Origin: Prochlorococcus sp. AG-402-N08
Lineage (GTDB): Bacteria > Cyanobacteriota > Cyanobacteriia > PCC-6307 > Cyanobiaceae
Length of the DNA: 59,042 nt
Direction: 5' to 3'
Assembly (NCBI GenBank): GCA_003216535.1
Contig: QCIS01000010.1
Location: forward strand, 1-59,042
Within the stretch, counting starts at the first letter, position 1, and each line of letters starts with the position of its first letter. Positions 15,133 through 25,378 of the stretch are shown piece after piece. The position numbers were made by a program, and so were the translations under genes. The notes under the pieces are model-generated. The model was given only the letters and a program-made list of their open reading frames with translations, did not search any database and was not told the DNA's origin.

Positions 15133-17223
15133 TCAATCTTTAAATCCATTATCTTTAGCTCTCTCTATAATTTTTATTAATCTAGGATATTGCCAATCAA
15201 CTGGAACAAAGTTTACTTGAATAGCTCGATATAACAAATTTTGATCTCTAGGTGAAATTATTCTTTTTTGCATGCAGAACTTAAGAACTTTTTTCCAAAA
15301 ATCAGATCCTAAGCTTACGATATAGTTTTCAGTTTCTAGCTGATTATCAAATTTTTGATTTTTTGAGGCTTCTTTAAGTACACCTTTTTCTTCCTCTTTA
15401 CTTAATAGAGTATTTTTAAAATCTTCACCTAAAGATACTGGTACTTTTTTAAATAATTCCCAGCAATCTAAACTTTTAGCATATTCTCCTGTATTTAGTG
15501 GAGCACCTTTTGGGCGTTCTGCTTCAGTTAAATGTATTACCGCCTCTCTACCCATCAAAAGGAGAGAATTTTCTAATTCTATATTTAGGGATTGTGATTT
15601 CCAAATGTTGTTGTAATTTATAGCTTTATTTTTTCTCTTTATTGTGTGTAATAATTTTGCAATTCCATAGGCAACTATATTTCTTTTATAACCTTCTGCA
15701 TACCAATCTGCTTTTTTTACTAATTCATCAAAGCGTCTAAAAATTAAAACTTTGGCCATTGAATATTTAAAAAATGTTTCATCGAAAAATGTTTTATCCC
15801 CTTCTTCACTCGCCTGTTTTTTTGTAAATGCTTGAGTAAATTCTACATAACATTTTTGAGATCCTTTACTTACTAAATCAGGCTTGCATAAAAATGTATT
15901 TATTACTATTGCTAATTGGTCTTTAGTTACTTTTTGATTCTTTGGGTTTAATGCATCAAATTTTTTCTTTTCAGCTGTGGATTTTAATAATGCTTTTTCT
16001 TGGTTATATTGTCCTCTTGCCCTCTCATAAAACCATCTAGTTTGAATCGTAGTTCCTATTTTTTGAGGAGCTAAAATTTTTCTTGAATAATTCTCCATAT
16101 CCACGTGGAACTTATTATTTGAGGTGAAGTCAATATGATTTACTTTATTTTGACTATTTGCATATTCAGATATTTTTGGAACTATTTCTTCTGCTCGACT
16201 TTCATTCGAAACAACTGATAACTTCATTTGTATTTGAATATCTTTTAAGTTCTCTTCGAAACCTCTTTTAATAGCTTCATGCACTGATGCGGTAGTTTGT
16301 CCTCCATTTACTATTTGAAAATTAGTTATTGAAGATATAAAAAGACCCCCTTTTTCAGAAGTTTGATTGAAGTCTTTTTTTATATCAGATGCAGTTGCAG
16401 TGATCCCATTGTTATAACTAAAAAACATGTTGGGATTTTGCTCAATGGTAGACCTTATTCCTTTGTTAACCTTTCCCTTTGCCTGCAAAAAAACACGTAC
16501 GTTTTGTTCTAATAATCTGCTACCCCAGACTTTAAATATTTTTGCAAGAGTATACCCTGGCATTATGCAAAGATAACTTTCAAAATCATTATTAGGACTG
16601 GATGCATTGAGAGCAGTTATGGAGCCTCCATATTCTCCTAAATTTATTATGAGTTCCTCCTTTTCTTTCCCGGAAATCATTAGATCATAAAAGCGATTGA
16701 TATCCCAAGGTACAAATTCTGCATGAATACCATTAACAGGAATTGGATCAAAATCTCTATTTCTAATATTTAAAGATTTATTAGTAATAAATACTATTTT
16801 TATTTTTTGTATTTGATCCCAAGTTGAAGAAATAAGATCTGTTAAGCCAAATTCTGGGCTTGTCATGTCTAAGTCTTCTCTGAAAGTTGGATCTAATGAT
16901 TTTGAGATGAAATTTATCGCTTTTTTGCACATTGAGTCGATTTCTGATCTGTTAATTGATACTATTTCTTCTTGATTTGAAAAATCGCAAACAATCAAAC
17001 TTAAAGTCGCGTCATCATCAATTGGATTGCCACCGTAACCATCTATCTTTAATCCTGGTTTATCAAAAAAACATCTATCAGCAGTTGGTATAACTTCTGC
17101 TTTTATCAAGTCTTCGGAAAAAAAATAAAAGAACGCATCTTCTGTTAGCTCGTTGCTGCTTTCTGCTTCAACTAATATTTCATTTCTTAATTCTGAATGA
17201 AATTCTTCTAAAGTTTTTTCCAT
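15133..17223 (-). CDS. AIPR-family protein (abortive infection phage resistance)
   Basis: A 696-residue protein of the AIPR family. The central signature includes MFFSYNNGITATASD and FQIVNGGQTTASVHEAIKR, followed by a long helical region. AIPR proteins are found with phage-resistance and restriction systems and are thought to have nuclease-related activity. It is the last gene of the MORC-Z1-PD-(D/E)XK-AIPR run. Its start overlaps the end of the upstream gene by one base (TAATG), so the two are translationally coupled. Comparable gene sets were described by Iyer, Abhiman and Aravind for MORC-containing restriction systems. Confidence 0.85.
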   Translation of the reverse strand: MEKTLEEFHSELRNEILVEAESSNELTEDAFFYFFSEDLIKAEVIPTADRCFFDKPGLKIDGYGGNPIDDDATLSLIVCDFSNQEEIVSINRSEIDSMCKKAINFISKSLDPTFREDLDMTSPEFGLTDLISSTWDQIQKIKIVFITNKSLNIRNRDFDPIPVNGIHAEFVPWDINRFYDLMISGKEKEELIINLGEYGGSITALNASSPNNDFESYLCIMPGYTLAKIFKVWGSRLLEQNVRVFLQAKGKVNKGIRSTIEQNPNMFFSYNNGITATASDIKKDFNQTSEKGGLFISSITNFQIVNGGQTTASVHEAIKRGFEENLKDIQIQMKLSVVSNESRAEEIVPKISEYANSQNKVNHIDFTSNNKFHVDMENYSRKILAPQKIGTTIQTRWFYERARGQYNQEKALLKSTAEKKKFDALNPKNQKVTKDQLAIVINTFLCKPDLVSKGSQKCYVEFTQAFTKKQASEEGDKTFFDETFFKYSMAKVLIFRRFDELVKKADWYAEGYKRNIVAYGIAKLLHTIKRKNKAINYNNIWKSQSLNIELENSLLLMGREAVIHLTEAERPKGAPLNTGEYAKSLDCWELFKKVPVSLGEDFKNTLLSKEEEKGVLKEASKNQKFDNQLETENYIVSLGSDFWKKVLKFCMQKRIISPRDQNLLYRAIQVNFVPVDWQYPRLIKIIERAKDNGFKD

Positions 17224-18206
17224 TAGATTTCTTTTAAAAATTCCTCTTTACTAATTTCAAAGTCTTTAAGTTCATTCATATCCAATGTATAAGATACATC
17301 TTCTATGCCAGAGGATAACTTGCTACCAACTATCTTTGGAAAACTATTTATAACCTTATAAAATACAATCTCTTTTATATCCCATTTTAAATCTGAATAG
17401 TCATCTTCCCAATCAAAACCATATTCATAAATCAGATTATTAAACTGAGAAATTAAATTAGGATTTTTTTTATCAATTTCTTGCTCTACATATAAACACC
17501 ATTGATTTAGATCTTTACTTTTTTCTTCTTCAGAAAAATCAATTCCAAATACAGCTAAAAATAAATTTGTTTCTGGGTTTTCTTCAAGTTGATCCTCGGA
17601 AGATATTTTAATTTTTGGTTTTGAGATTGTTCTCTTGGCCTTAATTTCTATCTGGGTTTTTTTTAAATCAAAATCTTTGCTTCCACCAAGTGGTCCTTGC
17701 CAGCTTTCCAACGCCATTTCAGCAGAAGTGTTTATTTGATTTATTAGTATTTCACTTAAAAAATAAAGTTCACCTATTAACCCTTTTTGTTCACTATTTG
17801 ATAATTTGCTATCTCTCTTGCCAGCTAGCAAATTAACCCAACGCATGCATCTTCTAAGAAGAACAGAAACAGTTCCTTGCTCAGTATCTTCGTTAACACT
17901 GGCATTTATAAGAAGACAACATAACTCAGAAAAAATTTCTAATTGCTGTATATCTAATAGTGTAATTTTTAAGAATCTTCTATTAGAAACTAATTCATTA
18001 ATTATAAGACCTCTTAATTTTGGTAAATCTTTTTTAGGTGGGATTGTGGTGTTACCTTCTTGCGCTTCAAACAACAAGCAGTGATTTTTTTCTTCATCTA
18101 TAGCCCATAGAAATCTTCGTTTTATTTTTGGATCTGTAAATACTGGGATAGCCTTTTTCCCAGGCGGTATTTTTGACCAAGGATTTTTTTCTTTAATTTC
18201 CATCAC
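17223..18206 (-). CDS. PD-(D/E)XK motif nuclease (DUF4420 type)
   Basis: A 327-residue protein with a PD-(D/E)XK core: GLIGELYFLSEILI supplies the helix with the glutamate, then GGSKDFDLKKTQIEIKAKR supplies D and E-x-K. I take it as the restriction nuclease of the cluster. The start overlaps the 3' end of the Z1 gene by 14 bases and its stop overlaps the AIPR start, so the three are one translation-coupled unit. Length and motif order fit the DUF4420 family. Confidence 0.8.
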   Translation of the reverse strand: MMEIKEKNPWSKIPPGKKAIPVFTDPKIKRRFLWAIDEEKNHCLLFEAQEGNTTIPPKKDLPKLRGLIINELVSNRRFLKITLLDIQQLEIFSELCCLLINASVNEDTEQGTVSVLLRRCMRWVNLLAGKRDSKLSNSEQKGLIGELYFLSEILINQINTSAEMALESWQGPLGGSKDFDLKKTQIEIKAKRTISKPKIKISSEDQLEENPETNLFLAVFGIDFSEEEKSKDLNQWCLYVEQEIDKKNPNLISQFNNLIYEYGFDWEDDYSDLKWDIKEIVFYKVINSFPKIVGSKLSSGIEDVSYTLDMNELKDFEISKEEFLKEI

Positions 18207-20910
18207 TACCTTTTAAATCATTTATCTCATTTGTTTCTAAGATATCGAAGAAATTAGTCTGTCTCCAAGTTTTGTTTACGATATATTCTGTTTGTTCTTG
18301 TTCATATTTTGTTGGTGGAAAAGATATTGACCATGTTGCATGAGCAAAATCATCTAAATCATTTGAGAATCTTGGACTTTCTCTATCTTTAAAAAGATCA
18401 ATAAAGTGAATTACTAATAAAGGTCTTCTCCCTTTCTTTCTAAAGATAGAATCAGGGTAAGCATCTTCTTCTAATTCTTTTTTATTTATCCTTGTTCTAT
18501 TTGCGTCTCTCCAGTCGTGAATAGCTTCAGAAACTTCTTCTTCACTTAAACCAACTTTTTCAATTCCTCTTCCAGAAATTTTACCATTTGCAAATTTAAT
18601 TTTTTCATCAGATTCAATAATTAATTGTCTGCCTGAAGTTCCGATGGATATATTCCCAATGGGAATAGTTCTATATTCATATCTTGATTTCTTTAATGGG
18701 GAAGTTATAAATACATCCCAAATACCTAATTCATCTGTTCTTGCTGTTATGTATTTTCTAATTGCATAGATTGGATTAGTCATAGGAGATCTAGACTGGA
18801 ATTCATTTAAATATTCTTCTATAAAATCTAAATTGATATTTTTGAATAAAATTCCAGGTGAGCCAAAATGCCTTTCGGGTTTTAAGGGTTTGTTTTTAGC
18901 TAATTTCAAAATTAGATTTTTTGTGATATTGAAATTATTAATTAATATTTTTCTATCTTTTGGCAAAGTAGTAGTCTCAATAAACTTTGATGACAAAGCG
19001 ACGTTAATGCTTCTTTTTTCTCCTACCCCCATTTTGTTTAATGCAGTTATATAAAGAGATAGGGGATTATCTCTGACCATTAAACCGAATTCTAAAGGGG
19101 ACTTTTTTAATCTCTCCATCTCTTTTACTTGTTCGTTTATATTATCAACCTCTTCAGCTATGAATTGATAAAAATCTATAGCATTCAAAGTCATCCATAT
19201 TCTGCATAAATCTTCATAACCATCCCTATATCCAAACCATCTTCCCATTTGGAGGAGAGTATCACACATTTGGGTATTTCTTAAAATATAAGTAATTACT
19301 AATCCATGGACAGTAAAGCCTCTCGATAAAGAATGTCCTCCTATAACTATGTAAGATTTTGCTCTTATCTTTGAATCTCCGTCTTTATATTCTACTGGGT
19401 CAGAAGATTCTTGATTAATAGATTTTATTTCAATTCTTAGATAAGTTTCTTTAATTGCATTTTTTACTTCATACCAAGATTCTTTTATATTTTTTGAGTA
19501 ATATTTTTCAAAAACTTCTTTAAATTTTTTTAATCTATTTAAGGAATCTTCATTTTCAAGAAAAATATTATGCCTCAATAAATTATCTATTTTTGCTTTA
19601 TATCTAATAATCTCTAATTTTAATTGTTCTTGTACTGCTGTAAATAATGAGACATTTATCATCATTGAAATATCTTTGGTTTCATAAATTCCCCTTAAGT
19701 AAAAGATTGCATTTACTAAATAAAAAGAAATTATTGATTCCTTTAAGCTATTTGGAATTTTTGGATCTAGAGATTTTTTATGCTTTAAAGGTAAATAATC
19801 TTCATTATCAGTAATTTTGCAGATGGTTTTTGAATTAAATGGATCTTCATCAATGAATATTTTTTTTGGTCCAAAATAATTTGTTGGAGGGGAGATTCTA
19901 GTTATAAAATTTCGAGGGAAAAGGTCACCTCCAATCATTTCATTTTGATCATCAGGATCAATAAAGATATTTGCAAATGGAGTTGCTGTATATCCAACGT
20001 AAGAACTTCTTGTAAATGTATTTAAAATCTCTCGTATATCTTTATTTATTTTTGTTGGATCGTCATCATCCTTTCCATATTTAGTATTGATTGAGGCATT
20101 ATCAGCTTCATCATCGATCATTATCATTGGTAAATTAATTTTCCCATTTCTATGTAATTTTGAACTCGCAAAATATTTCTTTAAATTATTTAAAACATTA
20201 GTATTTTTTTTAACTACTGCTACTACAGGTTTTTCATCCTTCTCTAGTTTGAATGCAATTCTTTGCAAAGCAGGAGAATCAAAATCAAATTTATCTGTTA
20301 TTGAACTTGGAGTTTTGACATCATTAACTACGGATGTTGGTTTAATAAATCCATCATTAATTCTTTTTTGAGTTTGTTGTCTTAAATTATTATCTCTTCC
20401 AGCGATAACAATAATTACCTTGTAACCCAAGTCAGCAGCCTTCGTTATAAGTCCTATATAATTAGCAGTCTTTCCACTTTGTACGGAGCCAATTACTAAT
20501 CCTTTTCTATCCCATAATTTATTATTTTCTGGATCACCACACTTAGATATTATTTTTTCTGTATCTAATCCTAGAGTAGTAATAACATTATCTGAAAAAC
20601 CACCTTTTCTAGATAAAAGAGTTTCATAATTGTCCCAGTATCCTTCATTCAATAATTGTTTCCGTTCAGGTGTTAACCATTCATCGAAGTCATCAGATTC
20701 ATCTTCGATGAGGGAACACATGTCCATTTCAATTCCCTCTATCTCTTGAATTTTTAAAATTACTTCTTGAATATCTTCCTCACACAACTTGGAGAAAATT
20801 GGTGCATTTGCGTTGAATCTTACTGATGTTTCGATTGAATCTTCATAGGTATTCCCTACTTGATGTAAATAACCTTGTGAAAGTTTTAGTAATGTTGTTT
20901 TAAGATCCAT
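18193..20910 (-). CDS. Z1-domain P-loop ATPase
   Basis: A 905-residue helicase-like ATPase. The Walker A motif IGSVQSGKTANY is at residues about 140-150 and the Walker B motif MIDDEADNAS near 265. The Z1 domain follows, with IVIGGHSLSRGFTVHGL and MGRWFGYRDGYEDLCR corresponding to helicase motifs V and VI. Z1 proteins accompany MORC-like ATPases, DUF4420 nucleases and AIPR proteins in restriction-type clusters, where they presumably move along or remodel DNA. It lies 14 bases downstream of the MORC-like gene and overlaps the nuclease gene. Confidence 0.88.
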   Translation of the reverse strand: MDLKTTLLKLSQGYLHQVGNTYEDSIETSVRFNANAPIFSKLCEEDIQEVILKIQEIEGIEMDMCSLIEDESDDFDEWLTPERKQLLNEGYWDNYETLLSRKGGFSDNVITTLGLDTEKIISKCGDPENNKLWDRKGLVIGSVQSGKTANYIGLITKAADLGYKVIIVIAGRDNNLRQQTQKRINDGFIKPTSVVNDVKTPSSITDKFDFDSPALQRIAFKLEKDEKPVVAVVKKNTNVLNNLKKYFASSKLHRNGKINLPMIMIDDEADNASINTKYGKDDDDPTKINKDIREILNTFTRSSYVGYTATPFANIFIDPDDQNEMIGGDLFPRNFITRISPPTNYFGPKKIFIDEDPFNSKTICKITDNEDYLPLKHKKSLDPKIPNSLKESIISFYLVNAIFYLRGIYETKDISMMINVSLFTAVQEQLKLEIIRYKAKIDNLLRHNIFLENEDSLNRLKKFKEVFEKYYSKNIKESWYEVKNAIKETYLRIEIKSINQESSDPVEYKDGDSKIRAKSYIVIGGHSLSRGFTVHGLVITYILRNTQMCDTLLQMGRWFGYRDGYEDLCRIWMTLNAIDFYQFIAEEVDNINEQVKEMERLKKSPLEFGLMVRDNPLSLYITALNKMGVGEKRSINVALSSKFIETTTLPKDRKILINNFNITKNLILKLAKNKPLKPERHFGSPGILFKNINLDFIEEYLNEFQSRSPMTNPIYAIRKYITARTDELGIWDVFITSPLKKSRYEYRTIPIGNISIGTSGRQLIIESDEKIKFANGKISGRGIEKVGLSEEEVSEAIHDWRDANRTRINKKELEEDAYPDSIFRKKGRRPLLVIHFIDLFKDRESPRFSNDLDDFAHATWSISFPPTKYEQEQTEYIVNKTWRQTNFFDILETNEINDLKGSDGN

Positions 20911-20924
20911 ATCTATTTATAAAT

Positions 20925-22340
20925 TTATAAACTATCTTTTATGGAATTCCAATTTTCGCGGAATAAATCTACTTCTTGGAGGATATCATAACTTTCTTCT
21001 TCAGATAAACCTTGTTTAATGTAGTAATCAATAATATTCTTTGCGTGATCAAGAATTTCTTTAATAGTAAATTCCTCTGTTATAAGATTTTTTGGATTTT
21101 CAGCATAATCAGAGGATATTAATTGAAGCGGAATTAATTTTTCTATTAAAGCTAATATTTTTTCTGTTTCATCAGCTAATTCATCGTTTAAAGAATTTAG
21201 TAAAAACTTTATTGAAGGATGTTCTTTACTAATTTTATAAATTATTTGCCTATCACTCGAAACAAATCTTTCCCAAATTGGTAACTTATCCTTGCTTATT
21301 AATGCCTTAGCTCTCTTTGTTATTTTTTTTATTGCAGGTCTTGAAAAGGCATCAATTAAATCTCTTAGTCTCCCTCGAATTTGTTGAGGAGGAGTTGCTC
21401 TACTTTTTTTAACATCCAATTGCCATTCAGCATCCGAACTATTATCAATATCAATGGATATTCTACAAAGTTTTCTCATTTCTAATTTTCTTGCCAAGCC
21501 AAACCATGTTGCTTTGCAAATTAATCTTCCATTTCTATATAAATAAAATCCTTGATTAGCTAAATAACCTTCTTCGCCTGCATGATATTCCCATTCTTCA
21601 GAAGAACATTTAGTGTGATGAGGCAAAGCATATGAAATGACCTTACACTTATTAGCTATTATTTCCGGAGGTTGATTGGTTGACTTTTCCTTAAAAAATG
21701 GATCTGCTGAAACACAAACATTACCATTTACTGAAAAAATAATTTTATTGCCATAATCACCACTTATATATCTATGAAAAACAAGACTTATGTGTTTTGT
21801 TAATTGATCAGTAACTGATTCAAAATATTCTTGAGAGTTTTTTTTATCTTCTTTTTCTAAGGTGTCAATTTTTTCCCATCTTATTATTGTTCCATTAGTC
21901 TCTAATGCATTTTTTCCCTCAAGTTTTTCTATATCCATAAACCATTCATTTTCTTTCTCAACAAGGTCTAAATCCCATATGGCTTCAAATGATTTGTCAT
22001 TTTTTTTTGTTTTTACAATTAGTTTTTTAGATTGCGAAAAGGAAGCTGTCTTAAGACCTAATCCAAACCTTCCAAGATCTTCTTTATCTCTCTCATGAAG
22101 TGGGCTTTTACTTCCTAGTCTCATTGCCTCTTCAAGTTCTTCACTCGTCATCCCAGTTCCATTATCTTTTATTTCAACGAAAGGCTCTTGATTATCCCAA
22201 TTACATAAAATATCTATTTTTGTTGCTTTTGCCGAAATAGAATTATCAATAATATCAGCAATTGCATTATTAAATGAATAACCTAAACTTCGCATACTCA
22301 TAATTAAAGAGTTCGCATTAGGTCTTATTTTCTTTCTCAC
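20925..22340 (-). CDS. MORC-like GHKL ATPase
   Basis: A 471-residue protein with an N-terminal GHKL ATP-binding domain: NNAIADIIDNSISA (N box, catalytic Asp/Asn), KDNGTGMTSEEL (G1 box) and LGRFGLGLKTAS (G2 box, the GLGLK form typical of MutL/MORC relatives). The C-terminal half is helical and acidic. In this context it is the MORC-type ATPase of a restriction-like system and may act as an ATP-driven clamp on DNA. It heads the AT-rich half of the cluster. A 222-bp gap without a gene separates it from the methyltransferase. Confidence 0.88.
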   Translation of the reverse strand: MRKKIRPNANSLIMSMRSLGYSFNNAIADIIDNSISAKATKIDILCNWDNQEPFVEIKDNGTGMTSEELEEAMRLGSKSPLHERDKEDLGRFGLGLKTASFSQSKKLIVKTKKNDKSFEAIWDLDLVEKENEWFMDIEKLEGKNALETNGTIIRWEKIDTLEKEDKKNSQEYFESVTDQLTKHISLVFHRYISGDYGNKIIFSVNGNVCVSADPFFKEKSTNQPPEIIANKCKVISYALPHHTKCSSEEWEYHAGEEGYLANQGFYLYRNGRLICKATWFGLARKLEMRKLCRISIDIDNSSDAEWQLDVKKSRATPPQQIRGRLRDLIDAFSRPAIKKITKRAKALISKDKLPIWERFVSSDRQIIYKISKEHPSIKFLLNSLNDELADETEKILALIEKLIPLQLISSDYAENPKNLITEEFTIKEILDHAKNIIDYYIKQGLSEEESYDILQEVDLFRENWNSIKDSL

Positions 22341-22562
22341 TTGAAAAATGAATATTTATAAAAACTTAAACTTATTATTAAAATCTTTCAAGTTGATGTT
22401 ATAGCTTTTCATTATTTATGGATTTTGGATATTCTGTTTCATATTGCTTTTGGAGCTCATGATCAATTTGTTTCTTAGGGGGATATCATTTTTTTCTTTT
22501 TTATTCAAGTAATTATTTATAGTACAAAGTTTCTCTTTAAAGATCATTTATTTGTTTTTTTA

Positions 22563-24668
22563 TTATGAGGCAAATGATGAATCTAAAGGTGAAATTTTAG
22601 AAATTCCAACTTTGGAATCAAAGAAATTTATTGCTGAATTCGAGTTGATTATTTTTTTAATTATTTCATCTTTTTTATCTTGTTTTGATAGGGCAAGTAA
22701 TGCGCAATAGCCCATACCATCTTTATCCATTTCTAGTAAATGACCTATATGTATATCTCTATTCATATTGCTGAATTTTAAAATTTCATGATCAATATCC
22801 ATGATATGAGCAATAATTCTGCTAATTAATATGGATTGTTTTATCTCTGTGGTTAATCCAACTGTAGCCAGTGCTCCTCTTACCGAATTCCTGGAAAACA
22901 AATCATATTCTTTTCTTGCGATTTGACCCCAGTCGATTTCATCTTTAATAAGTTCTCCAGCAATCAGTTCTAGTGAAGGTATATATCTTTCAAGACTAAA
23001 ACTTTTTATTTTCATTTTTCTGGCTTTATCTTGCAGAAAAATTTCAGGATTAGGCCAAAAGTTTTTTAATCTTTGATAGGTATCTTTTTTCCTTTTTTCA
23101 AGATCTTTATCTCCTAAGATCGCAGGTTTATTTTTTTCTTTATTATTTTTTTTGAAAGTCTCTGGCAGTAAATTTCCAAGACATGCATTCCATGCCCTTA
23201 TATCGCTTGGAATTATTTTTCTGCCTTCCCTTTTTTTTGTCCATATAAGTTCAACTTCTTTTTTGTTTGATTCATACCAGTTAATAAGATTACCTCTAAG
23301 TTTGGGAACCATATCAGGTTGATTAAATTCGTTCTCATTTTTAATCGATTTCATTAAAGATTTGCCGAGTTCAAAAGCAACAATCGGTGCAACGGCTTCT
23401 CCAATCTGGTGGAATCTATGAGAAGGCCCTCCGTAAAAATTGAACCCATCTGGAAAAGACTGAACTCTCGCTGCTTCTCTTACTGATAAGGTTCTATTCT
23501 GGTGAGGATGAATATACCAATAACCATCTTTTGACATATGCGCAGTTATTGTCAGACATGGTTCATTGGGTTTGAGGATATTGTATTTATCACCAAAACT
23601 CATTTTCTGATTTTCCTTAACTTTCTTGCCTTCTCTAAAAGCTTTGCTTGTAACGGAATATCTTCTTTGCTCTTCTGATAATTGAGAATATTTGACTCCA
23701 GTTGATCTCATTAATTTAAAGGTCTCAAGATCATCTCCCCTGACTCTTCTTATCAGATGATCGTGAATCATCTCATCATCAATATCCAACCATTTCCTCA
23801 TTAATTTCTGATAATCCGTTTTTGGTCCTTCATAGCTATATTTTTCGTCCCACTTTTCATCCCATCCTCCTTTAAGAGGAGGGAGATCTGAAATCGCCTC
23901 GTCTAATGTGACGGCCTCTTCGACAGAATCATATTTTGGCTTTGGCCACTTCAAAGGAGCGCATTCATTTATTTTTGTTCCGGAAATAAATAATCTTGGC
24001 CTTAGCTGAGGCACTCCATACTGCCATGCATAAATCAATTTAGGATTTATTCGATATCCAGCTTTCTCAGCTCTATTAATTATTGATCTATATATTTCCT
24101 GCTCACCTGTCTGGGCAATATCGGTAACATTCTCCATTAGAAAAGCTTTTGGCTTAACCCGCTCCACTATCGAAATAAATGATTCCCATAATTCTCTTCT
24201 ATCTTCGTTCAGTTCCTGATGTTGAGCAGAAACTTCTTCGTTATGTTTTCTCCATTTGATATTTCGGGAGAAAGGCTGGCATGGTGGTCCACCTGCAATA
24301 AGTGATATTTCTCCGCACTTATTAAGCTGATCTGAAATCTCATTAATAATTTTTCTTTTACTTAAATCACATTCATATGAACATCCACCAAAATGATGTC
24401 TGTGAGTCATTATTGAATCGTTTCTAATATCGCAAGCCAGTATTACATCAAAATTTGCACGATGAAGTCCAAGGCTTAAACCCCCAGCACCTGAAAAAAG
24501 GTCAACTGCAAAATAAGGTTCTTTTTTTATTGATCGAAGTTTTGCTGCATATTGAGGAAGTTCATCAAAACTGCATGAATCTATATGGGCCTCAAGTTCT
24601 GATGAAGGCCCCCTTACCGGACTTAATCTGTGTGGATCAATTTTCCCAACTGCATTTTTATGAATCAT
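22563..24668 (-). CDS. dcm: DNA cytosine-5 methyltransferase
   Basis: A 701-residue C5-methyltransferase. Motif I VDLFSGAGGLSLGL, motif IV GGPPCQPFSRN with the catalytic cysteine, motif VI MENV, motif VIII QLRPRLF and motif X GEAVAPIVAFELGKSL are all in order. About 270 residues follow motif X, an unusual C-terminal extension with no motif I recognise. It would protect host DNA; Vsr at 14675 fits its mutagenic by-product. Its start overlaps the end of the DUF6339-like gene by four bases (ATGA), tying it to the three upstream genes. Confidence 0.93.
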   Translation of the reverse strand: MIHKNAVGKIDPHRLSPVRGPSSELEAHIDSCSFDELPQYAAKLRSIKKEPYFAVDLFSGAGGLSLGLHRANFDVILACDIRNDSIMTHRHHFGGCSYECDLSKRKIINEISDQLNKCGEISLIAGGPPCQPFSRNIKWRKHNEEVSAQHQELNEDRRELWESFISIVERVKPKAFLMENVTDIAQTGEQEIYRSIINRAEKAGYRINPKLIYAWQYGVPQLRPRLFISGTKINECAPLKWPKPKYDSVEEAVTLDEAISDLPPLKGGWDEKWDEKYSYEGPKTDYQKLMRKWLDIDDEMIHDHLIRRVRGDDLETFKLMRSTGVKYSQLSEEQRRYSVTSKAFREGKKVKENQKMSFGDKYNILKPNEPCLTITAHMSKDGYWYIHPHQNRTLSVREAARVQSFPDGFNFYGGPSHRFHQIGEAVAPIVAFELGKSLMKSIKNENEFNQPDMVPKLRGNLINWYESNKKEVELIWTKKREGRKIIPSDIRAWNACLGNLLPETFKKNNKEKNKPAILGDKDLEKRKKDTYQRLKNFWPNPEIFLQDKARKMKIKSFSLERYIPSLELIAGELIKDEIDWGQIARKEYDLFSRNSVRGALATVGLTTEIKQSILISRIIAHIMDIDHEILKFSNMNRDIHIGHLLEMDKDGMGYCALLALSKQDKKDEIIKKIINSNSAINFFDSKVGISKISPLDSSFAS

Positions 24669-25378
24669 GCGACCTCTTCACTCTGGGTATCAATTAACTT
24701 CTGTAGTTGTTCTTCACTTAAAAGATCAAGACATATTGAACCTCCAAGGGAGTTGAGTTTTCTTATTGCAATTCTTACTTTGCTGTCTGGCAATTCAACT
24801 AGTTTTTCAGTAAGTATTCTATTGATCTTTGGGATCAGGCCAAATTCTCGATCGCTCAAACCAAGATGAAGTTCCTGACTGGTAAATAATTTTTTGACCA
24901 GGGAATAATCAGAATGATCATTCTCCATCATCCTGTCGGCGGCGAAAAAAAGTCTGGATAAAGTATTCCTGCCATGACCATTTATTGATGATGTACCAAG
25001 AAATCTAAGTGATGGAACATGTTTCTTTCCTGTTCCGACAGTAAATCCATCTTCTGGATCAACGGGAATACTACCTCTCCATCTAAGCCACGGAATATTT
25101 GGATATCTTATTACGCATAGCCAGTGCCACATCCTCATATCAGTAAGAATGTGAGAAGGCAGAGATTTGAATGTTGTATGAACACACTCAACTAATCTTG
25201 CATCTAGGTTTGCACCAATTACTTTTTCGAGAATAAGTTGATCTATAAGTGTTGAGAGATTTGTAAGATCAACCTGGCAGTTCACTTCCTCTATACTTAT
25301 AGAATCCGGATTCCTTAAAGCAGAAATAAGTCCATTACTTATTAGAGGTGATTTCAATCTGAAGAGTTTTTCGCTCAT
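24665..25378 (-). CDS. DUF6339-like protein of the methyltransferase operon
   Basis: A 237-residue soluble protein. The middle contains MRMWHWLCVIRYPNIPWLRWRG, a tryptophan-rich pattern I associate with DUF6339; the C-terminus is helical (IRKLNSLGGSICLDLL). No catalytic motif is evident. Four-base ATGA overlaps join it to both neighbours, so it is translated in a fixed ratio with the 343-residue protein and the methyltransferase. Family call is moderate; a defence role is inferred from context. G+C is visibly higher than in the MORC-Z1 genes. Confidence 0.6.
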   Translation of the reverse strand: MSEKLFRLKSPLISNGLISALRNPDSISIEEVNCQVDLTNLSTLIDQLILEKVIGANLDARLVECVHTTFKSLPSHILTDMRMWHWLCVIRYPNIPWLRWRGSIPVDPEDGFTVGTGKKHVPSLRFLGTSSINGHGRNTLSRLFFAADRMMENDHSDYSLVKKLFTSQELHLGLSDREFGLIPKINRILTEKLVELPDSKVRIAIRKLNSLGGSICLDLLSEEQLQKLIDTQSEEVA